From the NCBI GenBank assembly GCA_003251015.1, contig QKIO01000086.1, positions 1 through 43,115 of the forward strand: a stretch of 43,115 bases of DNA. Direction: 5' to 3'. Every line of letters starts with the position of its first letter. Position 1 is the first letter of the stretch. The notes below the pieces were generated by a model. It had not been told where the DNA came from, searched no databases, and saw nothing but the letters and a program-made list of their open reading frames with translations. The stretch is from Bacteroidales bacterium (lineage in GTDB: Bacteria; Bacteroidota; Bacteroidia; Bacteroidales; Marinilabiliaceae). The translations under genes and the position numbers were made by a program. This document shows positions 28,850 to 39,522 of the stretch, in pieces.

Positions 28850-29245
28850 TTAATAAATGTAACATAATACTTCACCGCCAATTTTTTGAACGCGAGCTTC
28901 TTTATCTGTCATTACACCGTGACTGGTAGACATAATTGCAATACCAAGTCCGTTTAGTACACGTGGGATGCTACGGTATCCAGCATACGAACGTAAACCT
29001 GGCGTACTTACTCTTTTAAGAGCTTTGATAGCTGGTGTTTTCGTTTGCGGATCGTACTTCAAGGCGATTTTAATCATTCCTTGTTTGTCATCTTCCGTAA
29101 ATTTGTAATTCAAGATATAACCCTTCTCAAAAAGAATTTTGGTCATTTCTCTTTTCAGGTTGGAGGATGGAACCTCAACAACTCTGTGACCCGCCTGAAT
29201 GGCGTTTCTAACTCGCGTTAGAAAATCTGCTATTGGATCTGTCAT
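28850..29245 (-). CDS. rpsH: 30S ribosomal protein S8
   Basis: 131 residues. Central-domain 16S rRNA binder: MTDPIADFLTRVRNAIQAGH start and the C-terminal ISTSHG-type motif seen as IAIMSTSHGVMTDKEAR. In E. coli S8 represses the spc operon through a site at rplE; a small hairpin lies in the gap before rpsH here. Confidence 0.99.
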   Translation of the reverse strand: MTDPIADFLTRVRNAIQAGHRVVEVPSSNLKREMTKILFEKGYILNYKFTEDDKQGMIKIALKYDPQTKTPAIKALKRVSTPGLRSYAGYRSIPRVLNGLGIAIMSTSHGVMTDKEARVQKIGGEVLCYIY

Positions 29246-29266
29246 TTGTTTTTTTGATTAAATTGA

Positions 29267-29280
29267 TCCCGACTACGGGA
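29267..29280 (-). other. Small hairpin in the rpsN-rpsH gap
   Basis: TCCCG-TAGT-CGGGA on the minus strand, 22 nt before the rpsH ATG, in an otherwise AT-rich 52-nt gap. No T tract follows directly, so it is not a terminator. Confidence 0.4.
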
Positions 29281-29297
29281 CAATATTTAACACTCTC

Positions 29298-29567
29298 TTA
29301 CCAACTTGCTTTTCTTATACCTGGTATCAAACCAGCTGAAGCCATTTCGCGGAACTGAATCCTTGAAAGACCAAATTGACGCATATATCCTTTTGGACGA
29401 CCCGTCAAACTACAGCGGTTGTGCATACGCACTGGAGAAGCATTACGTGGAAGCTTCTGCAAGCCCACGTAATCGCATTCTGCCAATAACCTGGCACGCT
29501 TTTCAGCATATTTGGCAACCATTTTAGCTCTTTTAACTTCACGAGCTTTCATTGATTCCTTAGCCAT
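29298..29567 (-). CDS. rpsN: 30S ribosomal protein S14 (zinc-less form)
   Basis: 89 residues, the long S14 type without two CxxC pairs. Landmarks [20 protein letters not shown] and the terminal [11 protein letters not shown]. Head protein of the small subunit. Starts 4 nt after rplE. Confidence 0.99.
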   Translation of the reverse strand: MAKESMKAREVKRAKMVAKYAEKRARLLAECDYVGLQKLPRNASPVRMHNRCSLTGRPKGYMRQFGLSRIQFREMASAGLIPGIRKASW

Positions 29568-29571
29568 GTAA

Positions 29572-30129
29572 CTAGTTCTTTTTTATGTTTTTAAATGGTA
29601 AGCCAAACTCTTTTAAAAGAGCATAAGCCTCCTCATCTGTTTTTCCTGAGGTCACAAAGGTAATATTCATACCCATTATTTTAGGTACATTATCAATATT
29701 TATTTCAGGAAAAATAATTTGTTCCTCAATACCCAAGGTATAATTGCCTCTTCCATCAAGCTTACTGCTAATTCCTTTGAAGTCGCGAATACGTGGTAAA
29801 GCCACGCGAATCAAGCGCTCTAGGAATTCATACATGTTTTCTCGACGTAAAGTAACACGAACACCAATAGGCATTTTCTTACGCAATTTGAAATTGGAAA
29901 CATCTTTCTTAGAAAGTGTAGCAACCGCCTTTTGACCTGTAATAGTAGTCATTTCGTTAATTGCAATCTCAATCATCTTCTTATCAGCTGCCGCAGCACC
30001 AATACCTTGATTGATTACGATTTTCTCCAATTTAGGAACTTGCATAATTGACTTATACCCAAACTCTTTCATTAAGTTAGGAGCAATTTGTTCCTGATAG
30101 TCCTTTTTTAAAGATGGTTTATAGCTCAT
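29572..30129 (-). CDS. rplE: 50S ribosomal protein L5
   Basis: 185 residues. Holds 5S rRNA in the central protuberance. [17 protein letters not shown] (about 29-45), [20 protein letters not shown], and the terminal [20 protein letters not shown]. The ATG overlaps the rplX stop by one base (TAATG). GGGGAGG lies 10 nt upstream inside rplX. Confidence 0.99.
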   Translation of the reverse strand: MSYKPSLKKDYQEQIAPNLMKEFGYKSIMQVPKLEKIVINQGIGAAAADKKMIEIAINEMTTITGQKAVATLSKKDVSNFKLRKKMPIGVRVTLRRENMYEFLERLIRVALPRIRDFKGISSKLDGRGNYTLGIEEQIIFPEINIDNVPKIMGMNITFVTSGKTDEEAYALLKEFGLPFKNIKKN

Positions 30130-30449
30130 TACTTTATTTCCTCCCCTGATTTTTTAGAATAACGAACTAATTTACCGCTCTCATTCAACCTACGTCCAAT
30201 ACGAGTGGCAACACCAGTTGAAGGGTCTTTCAAATTTAAATTTGAAAGGTGTATGGGAGCTTCTTTTTTGATAATGCCTCCTTGCGGACTTGCGGCATTA
30301 GGCTTAGTGTGTTTGCTCACCATGTTAACACCCTCTACAATGGCGCGTTGCTTAGCTGGAATCACTTCCAAAACTTTGCCTTCTTCACCTTTGCTTACAC
30401 CAGCGTTAACAATTACTATGTCGCCCTTTTTAATATGCAATTTACCCAT
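30129..30449 (-). CDS. rplX: 50S ribosomal protein L24
   Basis: 106 residues. KOW-type fold at the N-terminus ([20 protein letters not shown]) and [20 protein letters not shown]. An early assembly-initiator protein. Its reading frame contains a 22-bp perfect palindrome at 30227-30248, over the codons for LSNLNLK. Confidence 0.99.
   Translation of the reverse strand: MGKLHIKKGDIVIVNAGVSKGEEGKVLEVIPAKQRAIVEGVNMVSKHTKPNAASPQGGIIKKEAPIHLSNLNLKDPSTGVATRIGRRLNESGKLVRYSKKSGEEIK
30227..30248. repeat. 22-bp perfect palindrome inside rplX
   Basis: CTTTCAAATTT followed directly by its reverse complement AAATTTGAAAG, with no mismatch. It lies within the L24 frame and is AT-rich. Confidence 0.85.
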
Positions 30450-30468
30450 TGTCTAATCTCTTTGATGA

Positions 30469-30834
30469 TTAAAGTACCTCAGGTGCTAAAGAAACGATTT
30501 TCATGAAACCGTCACGCAATTCGCGCGCTACGGGTCCAAAAATACGTGTTCCTCTCATTTCTCCGTTTGTGTTCAACAAAACGCAAGCGTTTTGATCAAA
30601 ACGGATGTATGAACCATCCTGACGTCTAACTTCTTTTTTTGTGCGTACAATCACAGCTTTGCTAACAGTACCTTTCTTCATATCGCTAGAAGATACCGCG
30701 CTCTTTACTGTTACCACAATGCGGTCACCAACACCAGCATAACGTCTTCCTGTTCCACCTAGAACACGAATACATAATACTTCTTTGGCTCCACTATTGT
30801 CTGCAACTAAGAGTCTCGATTCTTGTTGTATCAT
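30469..30834 (-). CDS. rplN: 50S ribosomal protein L14
   Basis: 121 residues. [20 protein letters not shown] start, [12 protein letters not shown], and [20 protein letters not shown]. Sits at the subunit interface, where it is also the binding site of the silencing factor RsfS. Starts 2 nt after the rpsQ stop. Confidence 0.99.
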   Translation of the reverse strand: MIQQESRLLVADNSGAKEVLCIRVLGGTGRRYAGVGDRIVVTVKSAVSSSDMKKGTVSKAVIVRTKKEVRRQDGSYIRFDQNACVLLNTNGEMRGTRIFGPVARELRDGFMKIVSLAPEVL

Positions 30835-30836
30835 AA

Positions 30837-31094
30837 TTACTTAGCTCTTTCAAGTATTTCAACTAATCTCCAACGTTTCGTCTTGCTCAAAGGACGCGTT
30901 TCCATTATACGAACGGTATCCCCCTCATTGCAGGCGTTGTCTTCATCGTGTGCATGAAAAGTTTTAGTTCTTTTCACGAACTTTCCGTAAATGGGGTGTT
31001 TCTCGCGAAATACAACGGATACCACTAATGATTTATCCATTTTATTGCTTACTACAACACCAGTACGTTCTTTTCTCAGATTTCTCGTCTCCAT
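30837..31094 (-). CDS. rpsQ: 30S ribosomal protein S17
   Basis: 85 residues from ATG at 31094 ([20 protein letters not shown]). The frame is open six codons more, but that start would overlap rpmC, so the shorter one is preferred. OB fold; [19 protein letters not shown] and [19 protein letters not shown] are the family marks. Binds the 5' domain of 16S rRNA. Confidence 0.98.
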   Translation of the reverse strand: METRNLRKERTGVVVSNKMDKSLVVSVVFREKHPIYGKFVKRTKTFHAHDEDNACNEGDTVRIMETRPLSKTKRWRLVEILERAK

Positions 31095-31101
31095 CTGCTT
31101 A

Positions 31102-31299
31102 TTATTTTTCAATTTGTTGCTTTTGACTTAAAATAGTCTTCAAGCGCGCAATAGTTCTGCGGGTTTGTCTAATCTTCATAGGGTTCTCAAGAGGAGAAGT
31201 CGTATGAGTCAATTCCATTTGAATTAAACTGGTTGATTCCAAACCAATTTTTTCTTGGATGTCAGCAATGCTTAGTTCTTTGATTTCTGTAAGTTTCAT
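31102..31299 (-). CDS. rpmC: 50S ribosomal protein L29
   Basis: 65 residues from ATG at 31299 ([20 protein letters not shown]), giving a 4-nt gap after rplP; the longer frame would overlap it. Coiled-coil hairpin with [19 protein letters not shown]. Located near the peptide exit, a docking site for trigger factor and SRP. Confidence 0.98.
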   Translation of the reverse strand: MKLTEIKELSIADIQEKIGLESTSLIQMELTHTTSPLENPMKIRQTRRTIARLKTILSQKQQIEK

Positions 31300-31303
31300 T
31301 TTC

Positions 31304-31735
31304 TTAAGCATTAGTAGATTCAACATAATCCCTTCTCACAACAAATTTAGTAGTAATAGGCAATTTCTGGGCGGCTAAGCGCAATGCCTCTTTAGCTACT
31401 TCAAAGGATACACCTTCGCACTCAATAATCATGCGACCAGGCGTAACAGGAGCCACAAATCCCTCTGGACTACCTTTACCTTTACCCATCCTTACTTCGG
31501 CAGGTTTTTTAGTAATTGGTTTGTCTGGGAATATTCTGATCCAAATCTGTCCTTGACGCTGCATATAACGGGTTACTGCAACCCTTGCTGCTTCAATCTG
31601 ACGACCTGTAATCCACTTCGTTTCTAAGGCTTTAATACCAAAGCTTCCGAATGCAAGCTCATGTCCTCTATGAGCATCGCCTTTCATCTTGCCTTTTTGC
31701 CTTCTTCTGTATTTAACTTTCTTCGGTTGTAACAT
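31304..31735 (-). CDS. rplP: 50S ribosomal protein L16
   Basis: 143 residues. [20 protein letters not shown] start, [20 protein letters not shown], and [20 protein letters not shown] near the A-site tRNA contact. Late-assembling protein of the large subunit. Usual place between rpsC and rpmC. Confidence 0.99.
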   Translation of the reverse strand: MLQPKKVKYRRRQKGKMKGDAHRGHELAFGSFGIKALETKWITGRQIEAARVAVTRYMQRQGQIWIRIFPDKPITKKPAEVRMGKGKGSPEGFVAPVTPGRMIIECEGVSFEVAKEALRLAAQKLPITTKFVVRRDYVESTNA

Positions 31736-31765
31736 CGTTCCTAGTTCAATTAATGTAAAAGGAGA

Positions 31766-32491
31766 TTACTTTTTATTACTTCTTCGTCTTGGTCCTTTAG
31801 CGTTACCGCCTCCACGGTTGCTAGGAGCTTTTTCCTTAGTATTAAAGGCTGGTGACAAATCTGGTTTTCCATAGATTTCACCTTTACAAATCCAAATTTT
31901 AAGGCCAATAAGACCCATTTTGGTTAGCGCTTCAACTTGTGCATAGTCGATGTCTGCACGTAATGTATGCAAAGGAGTACGTCCTTCTTTATACATTTCG
32001 CTACGAGCCATCTCAGCACCGTTTAAGCGACCAGAGATTTGCACTTTAATACCTTCTGCACCCATACGCATAGTAGAAGCAATTGCCATTTTAATGGCAC
32101 GACGATAAGCAACACGTCCTTCTACCTGACGAGCGATGTTGTTACCAACAATCACTGCATCTAACTCGGGTCTTTTTACTTCGAAGATGTTAATTTGTAC
32201 CTCTTTATCGGTTATTTTCTTCAATTCCTCTTTAAGTTTGTCTACTTCTTGACCTCCCTTACCGATGATAATACCAGGACGAGCTGTAAAAACAGTGATA
32301 GTCACTAATTTTAACGTCCTTTCGATTATAATACGAGAGATACTAGCTTTCGCCAAACGAGCATTGAGATATTTACGTATTTTAGAATCTTCTAATAGCT
32401 TATCGCCATAGTTGTTTCCGCCATACCAGTTGGAATCCCATCCTTTGATGATTCCTAATCTGTTACTAATTGGATTAACTTTTTGTCCCAT
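31766..32491 (-). CDS. rpsC: 30S ribosomal protein S3
   Basis: 241 residues. Type II KH domain with [17 protein letters not shown] (about 74-90), then a C-terminal S3 domain ([20 protein letters not shown]). Part of the mRNA entry ring with helicase activity in known ribosomes. Basic low-complexity tail ([17 protein letters not shown]). Confidence 0.99.
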   Translation of the reverse strand: MGQKVNPISNRLGIIKGWDSNWYGGNNYGDKLLEDSKIRKYLNARLAKASISRIIIERTLKLVTITVFTARPGIIIGKGGQEVDKLKEELKKITDKEVQINIFEVKRPELDAVIVGNNIARQVEGRVAYRRAIKMAIASTMRMGAEGIKVQISGRLNGAEMARSEMYKEGRTPLHTLRADIDYAQVEALTKMGLIGLKIWICKGEIYGKPDLSPAFNTKEKAPSNRGGGNAKGPRRRSNKK

Positions 32492-32496
32492 CGAGC

Positions 32497-32919
32497 TTAG
32501 CTTTTTGTTTCCTGATTATCATTAGACACTCTACTATCTACGTGTAGAGTTACGTGATTGGATCTTTTTCTGATACGGTGAGCACGACCCTGAGGAGCCG
32601 GACGCAAACGTTTCAACATACGACCACTATCAACAGCAATCTCTTTTACGTAAAGATTTGCATCTTCGATACGAACGTTTTCGTTCTTATCTTTCCAATT
32701 AGCTATAGCTGAAAGTAAAAGTTTCTCTAATCTTCTTGAAGCTTCTTTTGAAGAAAACTTCAACATATCAAGAGCTAAATTCACCTCTTTACCACGAATC
32801 ATGTCGGTTACTAGACGCATTTTTCGAGGTGAAGTAGGCACATTGCGAAGAGCGGCAACATACTCCGTCTTCTTAGCTTCCTTTATTTTTTCAGCTCTTA
32901 TTCTTTTTCTTGCACCCAT
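32497..32919 (-). CDS. rplV: 50S ribosomal protein L22
   Basis: 140 residues. [19 protein letters not shown] at the start of the fold, and the extended hairpin that lines the exit tunnel (about 100-120, [20 protein letters not shown]). Changes in that loop give macrolide resistance in other bacteria; here it looks like wild type. Starts 5 nt before... the rpsC start codon, downstream of rpsS. Confidence 0.99.
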   Translation of the reverse strand: MGARKRIRAEKIKEAKKTEYVAALRNVPTSPRKMRLVTDMIRGKEVNLALDMLKFSSKEASRRLEKLLLSAIANWKDKNENVRIEDANLYVKEIAVDSGRMLKRLRPAPQGRAHRIRKRSNHVTLHVDSRVSNDNQETKS

Positions 32920-32954
32920 TTTTTACTGTTTAAAGAATTAAATAATGACGGTAA

Positions 32955-33224
32955 TTAACGTTTTTTATTACCACCATGACCACGGAATGTACGAGTTGGA
33001 GCAAATTCTCCTAACTTATGACCCACCATGTTCTCGGTAACGTAAACCGGGATAAATTTATTGCCGTTATGTACTGCAATAGTGTGACCTACAAAATCCG
33101 GAGAAATCATAGAAGCACGTGCCCACGTTTTGATTACCGTTTTCTTACCTGACTCATTCATAGTCAAGACCTTCTTTTCCAGCTTATATGCAATATATGG
33201 GCCTTTTTTTAATGATCTGCTCAT
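32955..33224 (-). CDS. rpsS: 30S ribosomal protein S19
   Basis: 89 residues. [20 protein letters not shown] start, [20 protein letters not shown], and [20 protein letters not shown]. Head protein that pairs with S13. Usual position between rplB and rplV. Confidence 0.99.
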   Translation of the reverse strand: MSRSLKKGPYIAYKLEKKVLTMNESGKKTVIKTWARASMISPDFVGHTIAVHNGNKFIPVYVTENMVGHKLGEFAPTRTFRGHGGNKKR

Positions 33225-33244
33225 AATGTTTTCAAATTAACCGG

Positions 33245-34069
33245 TTACTTTTTCCTTCTTTCTAGAATGTACTGAGATGATGCTTTTTTCTTGTCGCGAG
33301 TTTTGAAACCCTTAGCCAATACGCCATTACGTGATCTTGGATGACCACCAGACGAACGACCTTCACCACCACCCATAGGGTGATCGACAGGGTTCATAGC
33401 CACACCACGAACGCGAGGACGACGTCCTAACCAACGAGTACGACCAGCTTTACCCGAACGTTCCAAAGCATGATCTGAATTACCTACGGCACCTAATGTT
33501 GCACGACAGGTAACTAATACCATTCTTGTTTCACCAGAAGGTAATTTAACTACGGCAAATTTTCCATCACGAGCAGCTAATTGAGCGAAAGTACCAGCAC
33601 TTCTTGCCATGATACCACCTTGGTTAGGATGCAATTCAATGTTATGAATGATCGAACCCAAAGGGATTTCACTTAATGGTAAGCTATTGCCAATTTCAGG
33701 AGCAATACCTGAACCAGAAGCAACCTCTTGACCAACTTGCAACCCATTAGGAGCAAGGATGTACCTTTTTTCACCATCAGCATACTGAAGTAATGCAATA
33801 CGCGAAGTTCTATTCGGATCGTATTGTATAGAATCAACTGTAGCTACTACACCGTCTTTATTACGTTTAAAATCGATTACTCTATATTTTCTCTTGTGTC
33901 CGCCACCAATGTAGCGCATGGTCATTTTTCCGGTGTTATTACGACCTCCGGATTTTTTTAACGGCCTCAACAAGGACTTCTCTGGTGTGCTTGATGTAAT
34001 CGAATCAAACGCGCCAATAATCTTGTGTCTCTGCCCCGGTGTTGTGGGCTTTAGTTTTCTTACTGCCAT
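33245..34069 (-). CDS. rplB: 50S ribosomal protein L2
   Basis: 274 residues. OB and SH3-like folds near the peptidyl-transferase centre. The conserved H230 lies in [20 protein letters not shown] (226-245), important for subunit association and catalysis in E. coli. [20 protein letters not shown] and [19 protein letters not shown] are further marks. Starts 5 nt after rplW. Confidence 0.99.
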   Translation of the reverse strand: MAVRKLKPTTPGQRHKIIGAFDSITSSTPEKSLLRPLKKSGGRNNTGKMTMRYIGGGHKRKYRVIDFKRNKDGVVATVDSIQYDPNRTSRIALLQYADGEKRYILAPNGLQVGQEVASGSGIAPEIGNSLPLSEIPLGSIIHNIELHPNQGGIMARSAGTFAQLAARDGKFAVVKLPSGETRMVLVTCRATLGAVGNSDHALERSGKAGRTRWLGRRPRVRGVAMNPVDHPMGGGEGRSSGGHPRSRNGVLAKGFKTRDKKKASSQYILERRKK

Positions 34070-34074
34070 TTCTA

Positions 34075-34365
34075 TTAGATATTGCTATAAAAATCAATCT
34101 TATCTCCGTCTACCAAAGTAATCATGGCCTTTTTAAATGAGTTGGTACGACCAACAATCACGCCACTTTTAGTATAACGAGACTTTCCTTTTCCGCTATA
34201 AACCATAGTATTAACAGTTTCTACTGAAACGTTGTACATCGCTTCTACAGCGTCTTTGATTTGAAGTTTATTCACTTTTTTATCAACGACAAAACCGTAA
34301 CGATTCAACTTTTCAGTCTGAACTGTCATTTTTTCGGTCACAATCGGTTTAATTATAACTTTCAT
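34075..34365 (-). CDS. rplW: 50S ribosomal protein L23
   Basis: 96 residues. [20 protein letters not shown] and [20 protein letters not shown]. Sits at the exit tunnel, docking trigger factor and SRP. A good AAGGAGAG ribosome-binding site lies 5 nt before the ATG. Confidence 0.99.
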   Translation of the reverse strand: MKVIIKPIVTEKMTVQTEKLNRYGFVVDKKVNKLQIKDAVEAMYNVSVETVNTMVYSGKGKSRYTKSGVIVGRTNSFKKAMITLVDGDKIDFYSNI

Positions 34366-34370
34366 GATGC

Positions 34371-34378
34371 CTCTCCTT
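34371..34378 (-). promoter_or_regulatory. Shine-Dalgarno site of rplW
   Basis: Minus strand AAGGAGAG, 5 nt before the rplW ATG, overlapping the end of rplD. Second of two strong sites in the super-operon. Confidence 0.65.
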
Positions 34379-35006
34379 ATGCGTTAAACAGTTTACCGAA
34401 TTCTTCAACTGAACTTTCTACTAACACTAATGATTTTGCTTTCATGATGTTATAAGTATTAAGATCGGCCAAAGTTACCACTTCTGCACGCTCGATATTA
34501 CGCGATGAACGATAAATATTATCGTTAGCTTCTTTAAGCACCACTAAAGAACGTTGTCCAGTCAAGTTCAAGCTACTTACGATAGACGCAAATTGCTTGG
34601 TTTTAGGAGCCTCAAAAGAGAAGTCTTCCATAACGATAATTGATTGGTTCAATGCTTTATAGGCCAATGCAGATTTACGAGCTAAATGCTTAAGCTTTTT
34701 ATTTAGCTTGAAGCTATAGTTACGTGGACGAGGACCAAAAACACGACCTCCACCTCTAAAAACTGGAGATTTTAAACTTCCTGCGCGAGCGCCACCTGTT
34801 CCTTTTTGTTTTTTGATTTTTCTCGTACTTGCAGCAATTTCAGCTTTCTCTTTTGACTTGTGAGTTCCTTGACGATTATTTGCCAAGAATTGTTTTACAT
34901 CAAGATAGATAGCATGATCGCTGGGCTCAATTCCAAAAACCGACTCTGGTAAAGTTACCTTGCGTCCTGTTTCTTTTCCTTCTATTGTTAATACGTTCAG
35001 TTCCAT
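34377..35006 (-). CDS. rplD: 50S ribosomal protein L4
   Basis: 209 residues. The extended tunnel loop is visible ([20 protein letters not shown] at about 69-88, then [20 protein letters not shown]). In E. coli L4 also represses the S10 operon; nothing here shows that. Its ATG overlaps the rplC stop by one base (TAATG). Confidence 0.99.
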   Translation of the reverse strand: MELNVLTIEGKETGRKVTLPESVFGIEPSDHAIYLDVKQFLANNRQGTHKSKEKAEIAASTRKIKKQKGTGGARAGSLKSPVFRGGGRVFGPRPRNYSFKLNKKLKHLARKSALAYKALNQSIIVMEDFSFEAPKTKQFASIVSSLNLTGQRSLVVLKEANDNIYRSSRNIERAEVVTLADLNTYNIMKAKSLVLVESSVEEFGKLFNA

Positions 35007-35623
35007 TACTTTTCAATAATTAGATATGAGCCTTTAGCTCCTGGTACAGATCCCTTAACAAGAATCAAATTGCTCTCAGGAATAATTTTAATCACTTTAA
35101 GGCTTTCCACCTTAACTCTATCTCCGCCTGTACGGCCAGCCATTCTCATACCCTTAAATACGCGAGAGGGGTAAGATGATGCACCAACAGATCCAGGAGC
35201 CCTTAAACGGTTATGTTGACCATGGGTAGCATCCCCCACGCCGGCAAAACCATGACGCTTAACAACACCTTGAAAACCTTTACCTTTAGAGATGCCAACC
35301 ACATCTACAAAAGAGTTTTCCTCAAAAAGATCAACGCCTATTACTTCTCCTAATTTGTATTCTTGCTCAAATTCTTTGAATTCAACCAATTTACGTTTTG
35401 GAGTAGTTCCAGCCTTTTTAAAATGGCCAGACATAGGTTTTGTTGTGCTTTTTTCTTTTTTGTCGTCAAACGCCAGCTGTACAGCTTCATACCCATCAAC
35501 GTCAGCAGATTTAACCTGCGTAACGATACATGGACCAGCTTCAATAACGGTGCATGGGATGTTTTTCCCATCGGCACCGAAAACGGAAGTCATTCCGATT
35601 TTTTTTCCAATTAATCCTGGCAT
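35006..35623 (-). CDS. rplC: 50S ribosomal protein L3
   Basis: 205 residues. [20 protein letters not shown] start, [20 protein letters not shown] and [20 protein letters not shown] reaching towards the peptidyl-transferase centre. One of the two assembly-initiating large-subunit proteins. Starts 20 nt after rpsJ. Confidence 0.99.
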   Translation of the reverse strand: MPGLIGKKIGMTSVFGADGKNIPCTVIEAGPCIVTQVKSADVDGYEAVQLAFDDKKEKSTTKPMSGHFKKAGTTPKRKLVEFKEFEQEYKLGEVIGVDLFEENSFVDVVGISKGKGFQGVVKRHGFAGVGDATHGQHNRLRAPGSVGASSYPSRVFKGMRMAGRTGGDRVKVESLKVIKIIPESNLILVKGSVPGAKGSYLIIEK

Positions 35624-35643
35624 TGTTTAAACTTTAAAAATAA

Positions 35644-35949
35644 TTACACTTTAATTTCAACTTCTACACCGCTAGGCAATTCTAATTTCATCAAGGCATC
35701 GATGGTTTTAGCTGTTGAGCTATAGATATCGATTAATCTTTTGTAAGATGAAAGTTGAAATTGCTCACGTGATTTCTTATTCACGAAGGTAGCACGTAAC
35801 ACAGTAAAGATACGTTTGTGAGTTGGTAACGGAATAGGACCGCTCACTACTGCTCCTGTGCTCTTCACAGTTTTTACAATCTTCTCAGCTGACTTGTCAA
35901 CTAAATTATGATCGTAAGACTTTAATTTTATTCTAATTTTCTGACTCAT
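35644..35949 (-). CDS. rpsJ: 30S ribosomal protein S10 (NusE)
   Basis: 101 residues. [20 protein letters not shown] start and [20 protein letters not shown]. Also acts as NusE, linking ribosome and RNA polymerase through NusG. Follows fusA by 16 nt; the tuf gene found here in many bacteria is missing. Confidence 0.99.
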   Translation of the reverse strand: MSQKIRIKLKSYDHNLVDKSAEKIVKTVKSTGAVVSGPIPLPTHKRIFTVLRATFVNKKSREQFQLSSYKRLIDIYSSTAKTIDALMKLELPSGVEVEIKV

Positions 35950-35965
35950 AGCGAAAACACTAACT

Positions 35966-38077
35966 CTATAAATATTCTACTTTTCCTTTTGCCTCTTTCA
36001 CTACTTCAATGGCGATAGCACGTGGTACTTCGGCATATTCGAAGAACTCCATAGATGAAGTTGCACGACCTGATGAAATAGTACGTAACACGGTAACATA
36101 TCCGAACATTTCAGCCAAAGGTACTTTTGCTTTTACAACACGAGCACCATTTTTCTCTTCCATGCCTTCAATTTGACCACGACGTTTGTTGAAGTCACCA
36201 ATAATATCTCCCATGTATTCTTCAGGAGTTAAAACTTCTACGCGCATGATAGGCTCCAATAAAACTGGTTTAGCCATTGCACAAGCAGCTTTAAATGCCT
36301 GACGTCCACAAATCTCAAAAGATAAAGAATCTGAATCGACTGCGTGGAATGAACCATCAAAAAGCTCAACTTTAAGGTTTTCAACCTCGAAACCAGCAAG
36401 AACACCATTATTCATAGCTTCTTTAAAACCTTTTTCTACCGACGGGATATATTCTTTAGGAATGTTACCACCTTTGATTTGGTTTTCGAATTGAAGACCT
36501 ACTTTACCTTCGTCTACTGGACCTAATTTGAACTGAATATCAGCAAATTTACCACGTCCACCAGATTGCTTTTTGAATACTTCACGGTGAGTTACATTAC
36601 CTTTGATGGCCTCTTTGTAGTTAACTTGAGGACGCCCTTGGTTACACTCAACTTTGAATTCACGCTTCAAACGGTCTACTAGTACTTCAAGGTGTAATTC
36701 ACCCATACCACTAATGATAGTTTGACCTGATTCCTCGTCGGTTTGAACGCGGAAAGTAGGATCCTCTTCTGCTAGTTTAGCAAGAGACAAACTCAACTTA
36801 TCCATATCTTTTTGACTGATAGGCTCAATTGAAATACCGATTACTGGTTCTGGGAAAGACATAGACTCTAGGATAATTGGGTTCTTTTCATCACACAATG
36901 TATCACCAGTACGAATTTCTTTAAAACCTACAGCAGCACCGATATCACCAGCAGAAATAATATCGCGAGGTAATTGTTTATTCGATTTCATTTGATACAA
37001 ACGAGCAATACGTTCTTTTTTATTAGTACGAGTATTTAACACGTAAGAACCTGCATCAATTTTACCAGAATAAACACGGATAAAGGCTAAACGACCAACA
37101 AATGGGTCAGTAGCAATTTTAAAAGCCAGAGCAGCCAAAGGCTCAGCTTCATCCATTTCATAACTTACTTCTTCATCTGTTCTTGGGTTAATACCATTAA
37201 TGGTACCAATGTCAGAAGGACTAGGAAGAAATTGAACAACACCATCTAATAAACGTTGAACACCTTTATTTTTAAAAGATGAACCACATAACATAGGGGT
37301 AATCGTTTGTGCGATAGTTGCAGTACGAATAACGGCTAACAGCTCATCTTCAGTGATTGATTCTGGATCATCAAAGAAACGTTCCATTAAAGCATCGTCA
37401 TGTTCAGCAACTGCTTCAACCAATTTAGCTCTCCATTCGGCAGCTTCTTCTACCATATCCGCAGGAATTTCTACTGTTTCAAAAGTAGACCCTAATAATG
37501 CGTCATCATGCCAGATAATAGCTTTATTCGATATTAAATCGATTACGCCTTTGAAAGTTTCTTCAGCGCCGATAGGTATTTGCAATGGAATTGCATTAGC
37601 ACCTAACATTTCGCGTACTTGACGAACTACTTCGTAAAAATTGGCACCAGAACGGTCCATTTTATTTACAAAACCAATTCGAGGTACATTGTATTTATTG
37701 GCTTGACGCCATACTGTTTCTGATTGAGGCTCAACACCACCAACAGCACAGAACAAGGCAACAGCACCATCTAACACACGTAACGAACGCTCTACTTCAA
37801 CAGTAAAGTCAACGTGACCTGGAGTGTCAATGATGTTAATTTTGTGTTCTACACCACGATATACCCAGCTAGTAGTAACAGCAGCTGATGTAATGGTAAT
37901 ACCACGTTCTTGTTCTTGCTCCATCCAGTCCATGGTAGCAGCTCCATCGTGTACCTCACCAATTTTGTGAGTGATACCTGTATAAAACAAGATACGTTCT
38001 GTAGTCGTTGTTTTACCAGCATCGATGTGAGCCATGATACCAATATTTCTGGTTTTAAATAAATCTCCTTTTGCCAT
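35966..38077 (-). CDS. fusA: Elongation factor G
   Basis: 703 residues, full length. Translocation GTPase. G1 AHIDAGKT at 16-23, switch I RGITI at 58-62, G3 DTPGH at 84-88, G4 NKMD at 138-141. Domains II to V follow; [20 protein letters not shown] is in domain V. The str-operon location and length favour the housekeeping EF-G over paralogues. Weak AAAAGGA upstream. Confidence 0.99.
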   Translation of the reverse strand: MAKGDLFKTRNIGIMAHIDAGKTTTTERILFYTGITHKIGEVHDGAATMDWMEQEQERGITITSAAVTTSWVYRGVEHKINIIDTPGHVDFTVEVERSLRVLDGAVALFCAVGGVEPQSETVWRQANKYNVPRIGFVNKMDRSGANFYEVVRQVREMLGANAIPLQIPIGAEETFKGVIDLISNKAIIWHDDALLGSTFETVEIPADMVEEAAEWRAKLVEAVAEHDDALMERFFDDPESITEDELLAVIRTATIAQTITPMLCGSSFKNKGVQRLLDGVVQFLPSPSDIGTINGINPRTDEEVSYEMDEAEPLAALAFKIATDPFVGRLAFIRVYSGKIDAGSYVLNTRTNKKERIARLYQMKSNKQLPRDIISAGDIGAAVGFKEIRTGDTLCDEKNPIILESMSFPEPVIGISIEPISQKDMDKLSLSLAKLAEEDPTFRVQTDEESGQTIISGMGELHLEVLVDRLKREFKVECNQGRPQVNYKEAIKGNVTHREVFKKQSGGRGKFADIQFKLGPVDEGKVGLQFENQIKGGNIPKEYIPSVEKGFKEAMNNGVLAGFEVENLKVELFDGSFHAVDSDSLSFEICGRQAFKAACAMAKPVLLEPIMRVEVLTPEEYMGDIIGDFNKRRGQIEGMEEKNGARVVKAKVPLAEMFGYVTVLRTISSGRATSSMEFFEYAEVPRAIAIEVVKEAKGKVEYL

Positions 38078-38101
38078 AACAATTAAATCCTTTTATAATG
38101 A

Positions 38102-38578
38102 TTAAAATCTGAAATGAGCAAAAGCACGGTTAGCCTCCGCCATTTTGTGCATGTCTTCTTTCTTCTTGTAAGCAGCACCTTCTAAATTATATGCAGCAAC
38201 GATTTCAGCAGATAGTTTTTCTGCCATTGATTTTCCACTTCTCTTACGAGCGTAAAGAATCAAGTTTTTCATGCCGATGGACATTTTACGACTTGGACGA
38301 ATTTCAGTCGGAACTTGAAATGTAGCTCCACCAACACGACGACTTTTCACCTCAACAGCAGGTGTAATGTTTTCGATTGCTTTTTTGAAAACTTCTACAA
38401 CAGTCTTAGATTCTTTTTCCGCTTTATCAGCTACGCGATCCATTGCTTCGTAGAAAATTTTAAACGCAACAGACTTCTTACCGTCGAACATTAAGTTATT
38501 CACAAACTGAGTAACGGTAGTGTCATTAAATTTTGGATCCGGTAAAAGGATCCTTTTCTTTGGTTTACTCTTTCTCAT
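38102..38578 (-). CDS. rpsG: 30S ribosomal protein S7
   Basis: 158 residues. Initiator of head assembly. [20 protein letters not shown] at the N-terminus, [20 protein letters not shown] (about 83-102), and the beta hairpin near the E site. A 14-bp perfect palindrome AAAAGGATCCTTTT lies in its first codons (38544-38557). Confidence 0.99.
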   Translation of the reverse strand: MRKSKPKKRILLPDPKFNDTTVTQFVNNLMFDGKKSVAFKIFYEAMDRVADKAEKESKTVVEVFKKAIENITPAVEVKSRRVGGATFQVPTEIRPSRKMSIGMKNLILYARKRSGKSMAEKLSAEIVAAYNLEGAAYKKKEDMHKMAEANRAFAHFRF

Positions 38579-38687
38579 TTTTCTTTTTGTTTACTTCGTC
38601 ATTCATGGCTGTCAGTTCCTAGTCTTCAACAACATACGTTATTTACTCATCCTGTTAACTAACCAAATAAACAACACCTAAATCAAA

Positions 38688-39110
38688 TTACTTCTTCTTT
38701 TTAGCACCACCTTTTGCAGGAGCTACAGGAGCTTTTCCAGCTTTTGGTCTTTTGGTACCATACTTCGAACGACGTTGCGAACGTCCATCTACTCCAGAAG
38801 CATCTAATGCTCCGCGTACTAAGTGATAACGTACCCCTGGTAAGTCTTTCACTCTACCTCCGCGAACCAGTACAATACTGTGTTCCTGTAGGTTGTGACC
38901 TTCTCCCGGAATGTAAGCGTTAACTTCTTTTCCATTTGTTAAACGAACCCTTGCAACCTTTCTCATTGCTGAGTTTGGTTTTTTAGGTGTAGTTGTATAC
39001 ACCCTCACGCAAACGCCACGTCTCTGAGGACAGGAGTTTAATGCTGGTGATTTACTCTTATCAACCTGCTTGTTTCGTCCTTTTCTAACTAACTGTTGAA
39101 TTGTTGGCAT
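38688..39110 (-). CDS. rpsL: 30S ribosomal protein S12
   Basis: 140 residues. Decoding-centre protein. K43 in [11 protein letters not shown] and K88 in [11 protein letters not shown] are the wild-type residues of streptomycin-sensitive ribosomes; D89 is the residue methylthiolated in E. coli. A Lys/Ala/Gly tail from about 124 ([17 protein letters not shown]) extends it beyond the usual 124. First gene of the super-operon. Confidence 0.99.
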   Translation of the reverse strand: MPTIQQLVRKGRNKQVDKSKSPALNSCPQRRGVCVRVYTTTPKKPNSAMRKVARVRLTNGKEVNAYIPGEGHNLQEHSIVLVRGGRVKDLPGVRYHLVRGALDASGVDGRSQRRSKYGTKRPKAGKAPVAPAKGGAKKKK

Positions 39111-39157
39111 AATAAAATCTAACTATATAAATCAAATAATCTCTATTTATCGGGCTG

Positions 39158-39165
39158 CAAAGATA
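39158..39165 (-). promoter_or_regulatory. Proximal -7 element of the rpsL operon
   Basis: Minus strand TATCTTTG, an exact TAnnTTTG, 47 nt before the rpsL ATG. The -33 region is only T-rich (GGGTTTTTAATG). Confidence 0.65.
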
Positions 39166-39231
39166 CACTAATTGCATTAAAAACCCTACTGATATTCAAC
39201 TCTTTTGACCACTACAGACAAAAAAGCGCTG

Positions 39232-39260
39232 CAAAATTAGTGATTTACATTTAAATTCAA
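39232..39260 (-). promoter_or_regulatory. Distal promoter of the rpsL operon
   Basis: Minus strand TTG (39260-39258), 18 nt, then TAATTTTG (39239-39232). Both elements and the spacing match the Bacteroidota consensus. Confidence 0.7.
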
Positions 39261-39522
39261 TGCATTAAGCACTACTTTTTTTCATCTTTTTATTTTTTTT
39301 CTTCCTAGCTATTAAATTGTTAGTCATTTTACATAGTGCATAAACAAACAAAAACGAAACATGCTAACCGTTCTTTTTTAAGGGGGACACGAACCATTTT
39401 CCCTCTATTTAAAACAGAATTAAATGACAGAACTAAACCAAAAAACAAAAACCATTATACCTCAAAAAACACAAAAAAGATTGTTAAAGAATAAATAGAT
39501 TTCATAAACATAAAATGATATC

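Noticed and set aside
35292-35630. 112-codon plus-strand frame
   Set aside because: Antisense to rplC, which is certain.
38544-38557. 14-bp palindrome AAAAGGATCCTTTT in rpsG
   Set aside because: Short, explained by the codons for RILL with the flanking Lys; too likely by chance to report as a finding.
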